This document shows positions 34,325 through 42,700 of a DNA stretch of 64,000 nt, piece by piece. How positions within the stretch are numbered: the first letter of the stretch is position 1; the number at the start of each line of letters is the position of its first letter. The DNA comes from JBFWUW01 sp050247075 (GTDB lineage Bacteria; Planctomycetota; Planctomycetia; Pirellulales; JBFWUW01): the NCBI GenBank assembly GCA_050247075.1, contig JBFWUW010000030.1, positions 1 to 64,000 on the forward strand, read 5' to 3'. A program made the translations under genes and the position numbers. The notes beneath the pieces are model-generated. The model searched no databases. It saw only the letters and a list, made by a program, of their open reading frames with translations, and was not told the DNA's origin.

Positions 34325-35401
34325 ATGGCCGAATCGTTGTTTATCTTTGTGACTTGCCAGGTTGGTGCCGAGAGGGCGCTCAAGGCAGAGGTTGCGCGCC
34401 ATCATCCAACGTTGCGGTTTGCCTTCTCGCGTCCCGGCTTTTTGACCTTCCGCTTGCCAGAAGGCGTGCTGCCCGCCGATGCGGCCGCGTTGGAAATGGT
34501 GTTTGCCCGCGCTCAGGGGCTATCGCTGGGCAAGGCCCAGGGCGAAACCGTATCCGACCGCGTGGCGGCAACCTTGGCGGTCGCGGCCGAACAGTCGTTC
34601 GATGTGGTCCATCTCTGGCAGCGCGATTTGGCCGCTCCCGGCCATCGCTCGTTTCAGCCGGGGCTGACACGGTTTGCACAAGAAGCAGCCTCGGCGGTTG
34701 ACGCGGCCTTGCCACAAGCCTCCCCCGAAGATACCCAAGCCCCCCTGCGCGCATCCGTCAACGCCACCGCGCAGCCGGGGCAAACCGTCTTGGATGTCGT
34801 CATCGTCGATCCCACGGAGTGGTGGATCGGAACGCATCGCGCGGGTGATGTCCCGTCCTGCTGGCCGGGTGGTTTGTGCCCTTTGGAACTCCCCTCCGAT
34901 GCCGTGTCGCGGGCCTGGCTCAAGCTGGAAGAAGCGCTGCTCTGGTCGGGCCTGCCTCTCAAGGCTGGCCAGGTAGCCGCGGAAATCGGCTGTGCGCCGG
35001 GCGGTTCTTGCCAGGCCTTGCTGGCGCGGGGGCTGCAAGTCATTGGCATCGACCCGGCGGAAGTCGATCCGGTGGTCGAGGCCCATCCCAACTTCACGCA
35101 CATTCGCCGTCGCGGACACGAGGTCCGCCGCCGCGACTTCCGCAAGGTTCGCTGGCTGACCGCGGACATGAATGTCGCGCCCGACTACACGCTCGATACG
35201 GTCGAGGCGATTGTCTCGCACGCGGAGGTCGATATCCGCGGCATGCTGCTCACGCTCAAGCTGCTAGAGTGGAAATTGGCGGAGCAAATCCCAGGCTATC
35301 TGCAGCGGATTCGCTCGTGGGGCTTTCCGCGGGTTGAAGCCCGGCAATTGCAGCATAACCGCCAAGAGATTTGCGTCGCGGCCACCCGCCGTGCTAGATA
35401 G
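34325..35401 (+). CDS. RlmM-like rRNA ribose 2'-O-methyltransferase
   Basis: 358 residues from ATG 34325. The N-terminal part (ESLFIFVTCQVGAERALKAEVARHHPTLRFAFSRPGFLTFR) resembles a THUMP-like RNA-binding region, and ATEWW/IGTHRAGDVPSCWPGG leads into a Rossmann domain. SAM motif EIGCAPGGSCQALLARGLQVIGIDPAEVDP matches the FtsJ/RrmJ type, and the K-D-K-E tetrad is plausible (LKAG, ADMNV, LKLLEWKL). RlmM modifies C2498 of 23S rRNA in E. coli; the target here is inferred. Confidence 0.8.
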   Translation: MAESLFIFVTCQVGAERALKAEVARHHPTLRFAFSRPGFLTFRLPEGVLPADAAALEMVFARAQGLSLGKAQGETVSDRVAATLAVAAEQSFDVVHLWQRDLAAPGHRSFQPGLTRFAQEAASAVDAALPQASPEDTQAPLRASVNATAQPGQTVLDVVIVDPTEWWIGTHRAGDVPSCWPGGLCPLELPSDAVSRAWLKLEEALLWSGLPLKAGQVAAEIGCAPGGSCQALLARGLQVIGIDPAEVDPVVEAHPNFTHIRRRGHEVRRRDFRKVRWLTADMNVAPDYTLDTVEAIVSHAEVDIRGMLLTLKLLEWKLAEQIPGYLQRIRSWGFPRVEARQLQHNRQEICVAATRRAR

Positions 35402-35455
35402 AGGAACTTTTGGGTAGGCAAATTCCTGGCCGATGGCACGATACTCTTCGCATCC

Positions 35456-35480
35456 ATCGGCGATGGAATCGCCTCCTACA
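35456..35480. repeat. Single copy of the 25-bp interspersed repeat (inverted)
   Basis: Starts ATCGGCGATGGAATCGCCTC, the exact reverse complement of the repeat copies at 25793-25847. It lies 50 bases before the ABC-2/CPBP gene. Confidence 0.9.
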
Positions 35481-35529
35481 AACGGCATCACTAACATATC
35501 TATCGTTTTCAACCTAAGACCGCCGCCGC

Positions 35530-37713
35530 ATGTCTGATCCCGCGTTTGAGCAAAGCCCCATCACCGCAGCGCGGCAAGAAACGGCTGGCCAGCGGCTGGC
35601 CCGGCTAGGCCGGTTGACTCGCAAGGAACTGCGCGAAACACTGCGCGACCGGCGGACGATGGTCACGCTGGTGCTCATGCCCCTGTTACTCTATCCCTTG
35701 TTGAGCGTGGGATTCAAGCAGCTATTCATGGCGTCGGCGGTGCAGTCGCGGCCCCTCTATCGCGTCTTTGTCGCCACCCAGGAAGAAGCCGAGTGGCTCT
35801 TTCAATATTTGCAATTGACCGAAGAGCAGGAGACTTACGAAGAAGCGCTTCGCAACAATACCGGCACGGCTTCCAGCGAACCTCGCGTTTGGCTGTACTC
35901 CATGGAACACCCCGAGCAAGCGGTGCAATCTTACCTGGCCGATGTGGCGGTGGGTTTTGCGCAACCGTTGCCATCCCCGCTGCCCGATCCCGCGCAAGAC
36001 CTGTCGCTTGATATCACGCTGACCTATCTCAGTGATTCCCAAACCGGAGCTCGCGCCGCAGCCTATCTGGAAGAGCAACTGGCCGCCGCCAACGAGCGGT
36101 TCTTGTCGCGCCGCCTGGCCCTGTTGGGCCAACAGCAACGCGCCGCGCCGTTGCAAAGCGAACGCGTTGTCTTGGGAGTTGTCGAACAAGCCCGCGGCGG
36201 TGTGCTGCTTACGCTGGCCCCGTTGATTCTGATCTTGATGACCATCACCGGCGCGGTCTATCCGGCCATCGACCTGACGGCGGGCGAGCGCGAACGGGGC
36301 ACGTTGGAGATACTCGTGGCGGCACCCGTACCGCGGCTGGGGTTGCTGTTGGCCAAGTATGTATCCGTATTGACGGTGGCGCTGCTGACGGCCGCGGTAA
36401 ACCTGGTCGCCATGTCGGCCACCGTCATGATTGGCGGCTTGGGACCGGCCTTGTTTGGAGAGACCGGCGTAACGCCGCGCGTGATTCTCGAAATCCTGGG
36501 GCTGCTGCTGTTGTTTGCCATGTTTTTCTCGGCGGTGCTGCTGACCTTGACCAGCTTCGCCCGCACCTTCAAAGAGGCCCAGGCCTATCTGATTCCCCTG
36601 ATGATGGTGGCCATCGCCCCAGGCCTGTTGACCTTCATGCCGCAGGTAGAACTGACGGGTGCCCTGACCATCGCCCCGTTGGTGAATATCGTGTTGCTGG
36701 CCCGCGACCTGCTGGCGGGCCAGTCCACCGGCGGCGCGGCGGCCATCGTGGTGATCTCCACGTTGCTCTATTCCCTGGCGGCTATCGGCATGGCGGCGCG
36801 GTTTTTCGCGGCCGAGGCGGTGCTGTACACCAACGAAAGCGGCTGGTCCGACCTGTTCCAACGTCCGCGTCTGGAACGGGCCGTGGCCAATCCGGCCAAC
36901 GCCATGACTTGCGCGGCGCTGATCTTCAGCGCGTTTTTCGTGGCCCTCAACGTCGTGGCCCATGCACCGTCGTTGCGCTGGCAGTTGACGCTGTCGGGCC
37001 TGGCCACGCTGGGTGTGTTTGCCGGCTTGCCCTGGCTGGCCGCCGTCACGCGGCGGATCAACGTCGGCTCGGCCTTCCGCCTGAAGTTTGCCAGCGGCGG
37101 CCGGTTGTTGCTGCTGTTGCCGGGCGCGGTGTTGGCTGGCGTTGGCATCTGGGCCTGGTCGCACGAACTGCTGGTCTGGCAGATGCAGTTGGGCCTAATC
37201 TCCATCAGCGAACAACAAAAGACCGCCACCTTGGAATGGATCGCCCGCGCGCGTGAGTTGCACTTTGTCTGGCTGCTGCTGCCGTTTGGACTGGCACCCG
37301 CGGTGGGGGAAGAACTCTTTTTCCGGGGCTACCTGTTTTCGGCCCTCCGCGGCAAAGCCGGGCCAGCGGCCACGATCGTGGTAACCGCTTTGCTGTTCGG
37401 CCTGTTTCATGTCGTCACGCCAGGCGGGATCACCCTGGTCCGCTTGGGCCCTAGCACCTTGGCCGGCCTGGTCTTGGGCTGGGTAGCCTGGCGGACGGGC
37501 AGCGTCTGGCCGTCCATGTTGTTGCACGGCTGCCACAACAGCCTGCTGATGGCCGCGGCCTACTATCAACCGGCTCTGGCCGACGCTGGCTTTGGGGTGG
37601 AGGAAGAGTCCCATCTGCCACTCCTCTGGTTCGCCGCCGCCACCACAAGTGCCTGCATCGGCCTGGCCTGGATCGCGCTAGCCACCCGCGGTAGGGTGGG
37701 ACAAGCGGCATGA
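35530..37713 (+). CDS. ABC-2 permease fused to CPBP (Abi-like) intramembrane protease
   Basis: 727 residues. Residues 25-435 form an ABC-2/NatB-like permease: a leading GRLTRKELRETLRDRRTMVTLVLMPLLLYPLL, a long external loop, and about five helices including GERERGTLEILVAAPVPRLGLLLAKY. A second hydrophobic part (about 455-620) leads to the CPBP domain, with VGEELFFRGYLFSAL (EExxxR), LLFGLFHVV and LLHGCHNSLL (catalytic His/Asn). Such fusions occur in the NatB-type Na+ export group and related systems. No ATPase gene is adjacent. The last residues (GRVGQAA) are encoded inside a palindromic element. Confidence 0.85.
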   Translation: MSDPAFEQSPITAARQETAGQRLARLGRLTRKELRETLRDRRTMVTLVLMPLLLYPLLSVGFKQLFMASAVQSRPLYRVFVATQEEAEWLFQYLQLTEEQETYEEALRNNTGTASSEPRVWLYSMEHPEQAVQSYLADVAVGFAQPLPSPLPDPAQDLSLDITLTYLSDSQTGARAAAYLEEQLAAANERFLSRRLALLGQQQRAAPLQSERVVLGVVEQARGGVLLTLAPLILILMTITGAVYPAIDLTAGERERGTLEILVAAPVPRLGLLLAKYVSVLTVALLTAAVNLVAMSATVMIGGLGPALFGETGVTPRVILEILGLLLLFAMFFSAVLLTLTSFARTFKEAQAYLIPLMMVAIAPGLLTFMPQVELTGALTIAPLVNIVLLARDLLAGQSTGGAAAIVVISTLLYSLAAIGMAARFFAAEAVLYTNESGWSDLFQRPRLERAVANPANAMTCAALIFSAFFVALNVVAHAPSLRWQLTLSGLATLGVFAGLPWLAAVTRRINVGSAFRLKFASGGRLLLLLPGAVLAGVGIWAWSHELLVWQMQLGLISISEQQKTATLEWIARARELHFVWLLLPFGLAPAVGEELFFRGYLFSALRGKAGPAATIVVTALLFGLFHVVTPGGITLVRLGPSTLAGLVLGWVAWRTGSVWPSMLLHGCHNSLLMAAAYYQPALADAGFGVEEESHLPLLWFAAATTSACIGLAWIALATRGRVGQAA

Positions 37714-37843
37714 GGCACGGCTACTTGGAAACGGTCTGCCCGCGATGTCCCACCATGACCCGCGATAGCGGCCGCATTTGGTGGGACATCGCGGGCAGAC
37801 CGAATTCGCATGGAGGAACTGTAATCCGCTTGTCCCACCCTAC
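37691..37843. repeat. 153-bp nested inverted repeat (MITE-like)
   Basis: An outer 18-bp perfect inverted repeat (37691-37708 with 37826-37843, GTAGGGTGGGACAAGCGG) encloses a 24-bp perfect inverted repeat (37732-37755 with 37779-37802). The left outer arm covers the 3' end of the upstream gene. It is non-coding and could fold into a cruciform. Confidence 0.95.
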
Positions 37844-37894
37844 TTGGTTTGGTGCCAAGAGGATCGGTGCTCCCATGCTCACATGGCCAGTTCC

Positions 37895-39157
37895 TTAGGG
37901 TGCCGCTGGAGTCTTTCGATCATCCGGAGCCCATAGCGCCATGCCGCCAATCGCGGCGGCAACCAGCAATGAGACGACGGCTGGAATGGCGAAGGCCAGG
38001 CCATACCCGCCACGGGGATAGATCGCTCCTGCGCCGCGGGCCGCGAGAGCCTCGCAGCCGTTGGTGGCGGACATGTACAAACTGAATTGCGTAGCCCCCA
38101 GCCGCGGATTCGTCAGATGCATGAACCAGGCATACGACGATGCGGTGAATCCGCCGACGCAGAAATACATCGCCAGCCAGGCCCCCAGTAGTAGAACAAT
38201 CGCTCCGCCAGAGCCGCCAGCCGCCAAAGCCGCCACCAGCAGCACGCAACACGAACACGCTACCAGCCAACCCACCAGCGCCGCTCGGCTTCCCCAACGG
38301 TCGGCCGACAGCCCCCCCAGCAACCCGCCAACGAGCGATAGGGCCACCACGGGTATGGCGTACAGGCCCCCAATTTGTGGTTGGGTCAATCCAACGGCAA
38401 GCAACATCGGCCCGGACAACGCTCCGGTTGCCTCAAAACCGGCACCCGCCAGCAGGGCCACGGCTACGCCGCCCCACGTCGCGGGTCGCACGGCAGCCGC
38501 GGCCACCTGGCGCACATATCCGGTGAAAGAGTGCCGCGGCAGGTGATCCGTTGCCAGCCTACGGGTGACGAACATCGTTCCCCAAATGCAGCCGACCAGC
38601 AACACGATCAATCCTATCTTGCCCAGGGCTACCGCGATGATCAACGTTCCACCGCCGAACAGGCTGCGCCCCAGCAACATGCCGGCCTGCATCCGCCCAT
38701 TCAGGGCTCCCCGCCGCTCGGCCGGCACCACATGGATCGCCACCGCGTCGATCGCGCAATCTTGAATCGCGGCGGCCAGCGCATGCGCCATCAACGTGGC
38801 CACCAGCCAACCGGCCTGCTCGCGCCAATCGAGCCAAAGCAGCGGCAGCAAGAACAATCCCATCAATCCCTGGGCAACCAGCGCCCACTCGCGATAGCTC
38901 CACCACGCGCCGCGGCAAGCATCCACCAGCGGCGCGAACAAGAACTTGAAGCTCCAAGGCAAGGCCAGCAAAGAGGTCAGAATCGCGATCCGCTCAACGG
39001 AGACATCTTCCTGTTTCAAGAGCGTGGGTAGCGCCCACCACAAGAACCCGATCGGCGCCCCTTCGCAGAAATAGAGGGCGACAAATTCCCACAACGAACT
39101 CGTCGCGGGCGGCGGCGTTGCCTGCCCTCCCGGCGGCAGTCTGTTCGGCTCATTCAT
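37895..39157 (-). CDS. MFS transporter (PAT/AmpG-like)
   Basis: 420 residues with about 12 hydrophobic segments. The opening LWEFVALYFCEGAPIGFLWWALPTLLKQEDVSVERIAILTSLLALPWSFKFLFAPLVDACR resembles the AmpG/acetyl-CoA (PAT) branch. The basic cytosolic loop ERRGALNGRMQAGMLLGRSLFGG fits MFS loop 2-3 and 6-7 patterns. It likely exchanges a small solute with protons; the solute is unknown. The N-terminal 20 residues are Pro-rich and cytosolic. It overlaps the upstream GNAT-nitrilase gene by eight bases, suggesting the two act on one metabolite. Confidence 0.82.
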   Translation of the reverse strand: MNEPNRLPPGGQATPPPATSSLWEFVALYFCEGAPIGFLWWALPTLLKQEDVSVERIAILTSLLALPWSFKFLFAPLVDACRGAWWSYREWALVAQGLMGLFLLPLLWLDWREQAGWLVATLMAHALAAAIQDCAIDAVAIHVVPAERRGALNGRMQAGMLLGRSLFGGGTLIIAVALGKIGLIVLLVGCIWGTMFVTRRLATDHLPRHSFTGYVRQVAAAAVRPATWGGVAVALLAGAGFEATGALSGPMLLAVGLTQPQIGGLYAIPVVALSLVGGLLGGLSADRWGSRAALVGWLVACSCCVLLVAALAAGGSGGAIVLLLGAWLAMYFCVGGFTASSYAWFMHLTNPRLGATQFSLYMSATNGCEALAARGAGAIYPRGGYGLAFAIPAVVSLLVAAAIGGMALWAPDDRKTPAAP

Positions 39158-40778
39158 CGGCCGAAGCCGGGGGTTTGCCGCCGGGTTCGCCCAATACCCG
39201 TTGATCGCCGAGGGGCCCGTTTTGCGGTCCCGGCGCCGGGCCGTCCAGGCCCTGGAAGGTGGTATTGAATTTGAAAATGTCGGGCCGTCGGTCGAGGCGC
39301 GGCGTCACGGTGCCGCCGCTGCGCGAATCGTGCAGGTCATCCAAGTCGAGATCGCAGACCAGCACCGTCTCCTCGTTGGAGTCGGCTTCGGCCTGAATGC
39401 CGTCCCTGGCGAACTGAAAATCGGACGGGGTGATCACGGCAGCCTGGCCGTATTGAACGTCCATGTTCACGACGTGCGGCAAGTTTCCCACGTTGCCCGC
39501 CAGGCAAACATAAACTTGGTTTTCGATCGCCCGCGCATGGGCGCAATACCTTACCCGCAGGTAGCCTTGGCGGTTGTCCGTGCAGAACGGCACGAACAGA
39601 ATCTCGACACCGGCATCCGCCAGATAGCGGACAAGCTCCGGAAACTCCACGTCGTAGCAGATCGAAACGCCAATTCGCGCGGCGGGCGTATCAACCACCA
39701 CCAGCCGATGCCCGCCATGAATGCCCCACCACTTTCGCTCGTTCGGGGTGACGTGCAATTTGGGTTGCTCGACCACCGATCCGTCCGGCAGGCAGATGTG
39801 GCAAATGTTATACAGCTTTTCGCCCTGCATGCAGGGGTGCGATCCGGCGATGATCGTCAGCCCAAACCGCACGGCCAGCCCGCTCATCAACCGCACGAAC
39901 TCGGGCGTATATTCCGACAGCTTCTTCATCCCCTCCTGCGGTGAAACAGCCTTGACTTGCGACAGAAGCTGCACGGTAAACAGCTCCGGGAACAAGACAA
40001 AGTCGGAGTCATAATCGCGGGCGATATCGACGAAGTACTCGACTTGCTGGGCAAAATCGTCGAAGGACTTCACCTCGCGCATTTGATACTGCACGCACGA
40101 AATGCGGACCTTGCGGGGCCCCTTCTTCCGCGGCTTGTAGTCGGGGTTTTTCCACTCCAGCAGGCTGGCGAAATTGTGGCTGCGCTGGTCGCGCAGATAG
40201 TTGGGCATGACGCCGCGCAGCTCAAAACCCTCCCGCAGTTGAAAGCTCAAGACCAGGTCGCGGAAATCGCCCTTGGCCACCCGATAGGCGTACTCCTCGG
40301 CGGAAATCTTGTCGGCCTGCTCGATGTAGTTCCACAACCGCCCCCCCGCCAGAATCCGCGTCAGGTTCAGCCGCCGGCACAGCTTCCGCCGCGCCTCGTA
40401 CAGGGCGGCGCCCACCCCCTTGCCGCGGGCATCGGGATGAACGTAGACATCCGCGCCGTAGAGCGTATCGCCGCGCACGTCGTGATTGGTGAAATACCCG
40501 CTGTCGGTGATGCCCGACCAGGTGTGATGCCGCAGCGGGTCGGACCCCATATTCACGATAAGCGAAGAAGCCGCCCCCAAAATGCGGCCTGTTTCATCGA
40601 CCGCCACGAACTGGCCATCCGGAAAGACCCGCTGGTGGCTATGCAAATGGGCCGCGCCCCACACGGCGTTGTCCTCGGCCATCGTCGGATAGGCGGCCCG
40701 GTTAAGCGCCACCAGCGCCGGAACATCCGCCGCCGCGGCCAGCCGGCAGGTGACGGCTGCTTTTTCTTGAGCAGGCAT
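39150..40778 (-). CDS. GNAT acetyltransferase-nitrilase fusion (carbon-nitrogen hydrolase)
   Basis: 542 residues. The N-terminal GNAT domain (about 10-215) has YVHPDARGKGVGAALYEARRKLCR, an acetyl-CoA-binding loop. The C-terminal nitrilase-superfamily domain (about 225-500) has the catalytic triad Glu in FVLFPELFT, Lys in PKLHVTP and Cys in IGVSICYDVEFPE. Such fusions are widespread (for example the B. subtilis YhcX type), but substrates are uncharacterised. The downstream MFS transporter gene overlaps it by eight bases. The last 40 residues are Gly/Pro-rich and probably disordered. Start ATG 40778 is clear from the GNAT alignment. Confidence 0.9.
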   Translation of the reverse strand: MPAQEKAAVTCRLAAAADVPALVALNRAAYPTMAEDNAVWGAAHLHSHQRVFPDGQFVAVDETGRILGAASSLIVNMGSDPLRHHTWSGITDSGYFTNHDVRGDTLYGADVYVHPDARGKGVGAALYEARRKLCRRLNLTRILAGGRLWNYIEQADKISAEEYAYRVAKGDFRDLVLSFQLREGFELRGVMPNYLRDQRSHNFASLLEWKNPDYKPRKKGPRKVRISCVQYQMREVKSFDDFAQQVEYFVDIARDYDSDFVLFPELFTVQLLSQVKAVSPQEGMKKLSEYTPEFVRLMSGLAVRFGLTIIAGSHPCMQGEKLYNICHICLPDGSVVEQPKLHVTPNERKWWGIHGGHRLVVVDTPAARIGVSICYDVEFPELVRYLADAGVEILFVPFCTDNRQGYLRVRYCAHARAIENQVYVCLAGNVGNLPHVVNMDVQYGQAAVITPSDFQFARDGIQAEADSNEETVLVCDLDLDDLHDSRSGGTVTPRLDRRPDIFKFNTTFQGLDGPAPGPQNGPLGDQRVLGEPGGKPPASADE

Positions 40779-40950
40779 AAGCGAGATTCACGAAAAACAG
40801 GGAACGGGCCAATCTGGGCGGGCGTCCACCCATCCCAACGACCACGGCGACCAAAGCCTCCACGGCCACAGCCATTGCCGTAACCCACGATCGGGGCCAA
40901 GTCCGGGGACAGGCACGGCCAGAGGCACACAATACCTTATTCGCGCCACC

Positions 40951-41178
40951 ATTGCCGCCCGTCCTCAGACGTAACTTATTGCTAACACGCATGTTACAGT
41001 CTTCGACGGCCCTCGTCCACCGCGGGGCAAGCGTAAGTCCAAGCGGCATTGTCGGTGTCCGCGGTAATCCTTAGATACGTGCCCGCCCATCGGCGGCCCC
41101 CGCCCCCATGCGGGTCATAAAACATCGCTGTCCCGTGGCCCGACCGGTTAGGATGGCTGTCGCCATGCGTCCTTGTCC
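40951..41178. repeat. Repeat A, left of the DUF4304 gene
   Basis: About 228 bases that also occur, diverged, as repeat B at 42425-42647 in the same orientation. In the first 49 bases about 40 positions match by eye. A GACGTAAC..TATTGCT core and a TTACAG..TTCG segment are shared. The flanking stretch 40779-41373 otherwise holds no gene. Confidence 0.7.
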
Positions 41179-41373
41179 CTATTCGTTCCCGCCGTCTGTC
41201 GCTCGACTGCCGGAGGTTTGCACCAAGGAAGATTTTCGCTTGGTGAGTACGCCAGCACGGCCCCGTCGATATAATGCCCCAAACCTGTCATGGCTGGCTG
41301 TCCGCATGCCACAAATAGCGCTAACCCGGCGCTCTTGCTTTCCCTGCAATCTTTCATCCAAGGAGCGATTCCC

Positions 41374-42306
41374 TTGGCAGAGCCTCGCGCCTACGAATGG
41401 GACTATGAGCGCAGCCCGCTCACGCAAGAGTCCGGCTTCATCACGCTGTCCATAGGCGTTTTTCAATGGTTGCCGAAGGCGAACGGCAAAGGCCTCAAGA
41501 AGTCCAAGTCCATCCGCGTGGCGGGCTATATGTCCGAGCCCGAACGCGTCTACGACAAGGCACAGGAACTGTGCGATCACTTCAACAAGGCCGGGGTGCG
41601 GGCGGAGAGCCCGCCTCCTTGGGTGCAAAAACAATACTCCGTGCCGCAGCCGTTCGATATGGTTGTTGAACGCACCGACGAATTGACAAGCGGCCAAGTG
41701 CGGGCCGCCCGCATTCAGGTGATGAAGCGCGTGCCGGCCCCACGAGGCTTCGTCCGCGGCGACGACGGAGCCTACGCGCGAAGACGGGATGGGCAGATCC
41801 ACCTGATTCAATTCCAGGCATCAAAGTACGGGCATGAATATACAGTGAATTTGGGATTTCATTACGATTTCCTCCCTCCGTTTTATCACAAGACGACGAT
41901 CCCGCTCGTTGAATACGACTTGCTTGACTGCGCGATCAGTGAACGGATCGGCTATTTCACACCAGAAAAACGCGATCTATGGTTCCCCTATGGCAACAAT
42001 CACGAAGTCCTGAAACAAATGTTGGAAGAAAATGTTCGCGTTTGCCTTGCCGCGTTCGACGAAGTAACGCATCGCTGGGCCGATCCCGGGAGGTGGCTCT
42101 CTAACGCTAGCCTACAGTCGCTACGGCCCTGGACCGTTTCCGCGACGGACATTCGCCTATTCAGGTGCCTGATCGCAGCCCACCTGGGCAAGTTCCGAGA
42201 CGCGGAAGAGTCGCTCAGCGAACTTGTTGCAACGGCACCATCGACGCATTATCGGGAATGGTACGAAAGTTTGCTTCTCACAGTCAGGGAGCGGGCTGGA
42301 TCGTAA
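41374..42306 (+). CDS. DUF4304-domain protein of unknown function
   Basis: 310 residues. TTG 41374 is chosen because AAGGAG lies eight bases upstream; an ATG 28 codons earlier (41290) is alternative. Residues 3-75 (AYEWDYERSPLTQESGFITLSIGVFQWLPKANGKGLKKSK) form an unrecognised domain. From about 125 the sequence matches DUF4304 (PRGFVRGDDGAYARRRDGQIHLIQFQASKYGHEYTVNLGFHY, then EYDLLDCAISERIGYFTPEKRDLWFPYGN). A C-terminal helix-rich tail has HYREWYESLLLTVRERAG. DUF4304 has no established activity. The gene is AT-richer than its neighbours and sits between repeats A and B, suggesting acquisition. Confidence 0.65.
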   Translation: MAEPRAYEWDYERSPLTQESGFITLSIGVFQWLPKANGKGLKKSKSIRVAGYMSEPERVYDKAQELCDHFNKAGVRAESPPPWVQKQYSVPQPFDMVVERTDELTSGQVRAARIQVMKRVPAPRGFVRGDDGAYARRRDGQIHLIQFQASKYGHEYTVNLGFHYDFLPPFYHKTTIPLVEYDLLDCAISERIGYFTPEKRDLWFPYGNNHEVLKQMLEENVRVCLAAFDEVTHRWADPGRWLSNASLQSLRPWTVSATDIRLFRCLIAAHLGKFRDAEESLSELVATAPSTHYREWYESLLLTVRERAGS

Positions 42307-42424
42307 AACGTAAGCCGCACGATTTCCAAAGGGACGAACCCCACAGGCATTCACCAGCCGGGGGCGGGTCGCCCCGGTGCGATTAGGTGCGATTAGGTGA
42401 CACCCATCTATTGATCGCACGAGC

Positions 42425-42647
42425 AATGCCGCCCGGCTTCGGACGTAACCTATTGCTGATAAGCACGTTACAGATTTCGGCCAACACCGTCCACCGCAAC
42501 GCAAGCCCCAGTGGCGGCGTCGGCGTCGGCAGTAATCCTAAAAACCTGTCGGCCCATCGGCGGCACCCCAACGCCCCACGCGCCGACGACGAAGCGTCGC
42601 GATCCCATGCCCCGACCAGTGAAGGTGGCTGTCCCCATACGTCCCCG
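42425..42647. repeat. Repeat B, right of the DUF4304 gene
   Basis: About 223 bases matching repeat A at 40951-41178 in the same orientation with many substitutions. Just before it is a perfect tandem pair of GGTGCGATTA (42376-42395). The whole gap 42307-42700 has no supported gene. Confidence 0.7.
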
Positions 42648-42700
42648 ATGAGCAGACTCACGATCCGCGGATGAGACGCTTCGGGCATGAGGCCCATTCG

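Noticed and set aside
35722..37164. 480-residue minus-strand frame opposite the ABC-2/CPBP gene
   Set aside because: Gln/Gly/Arg-rich antisense translation of membrane helices, without family features.
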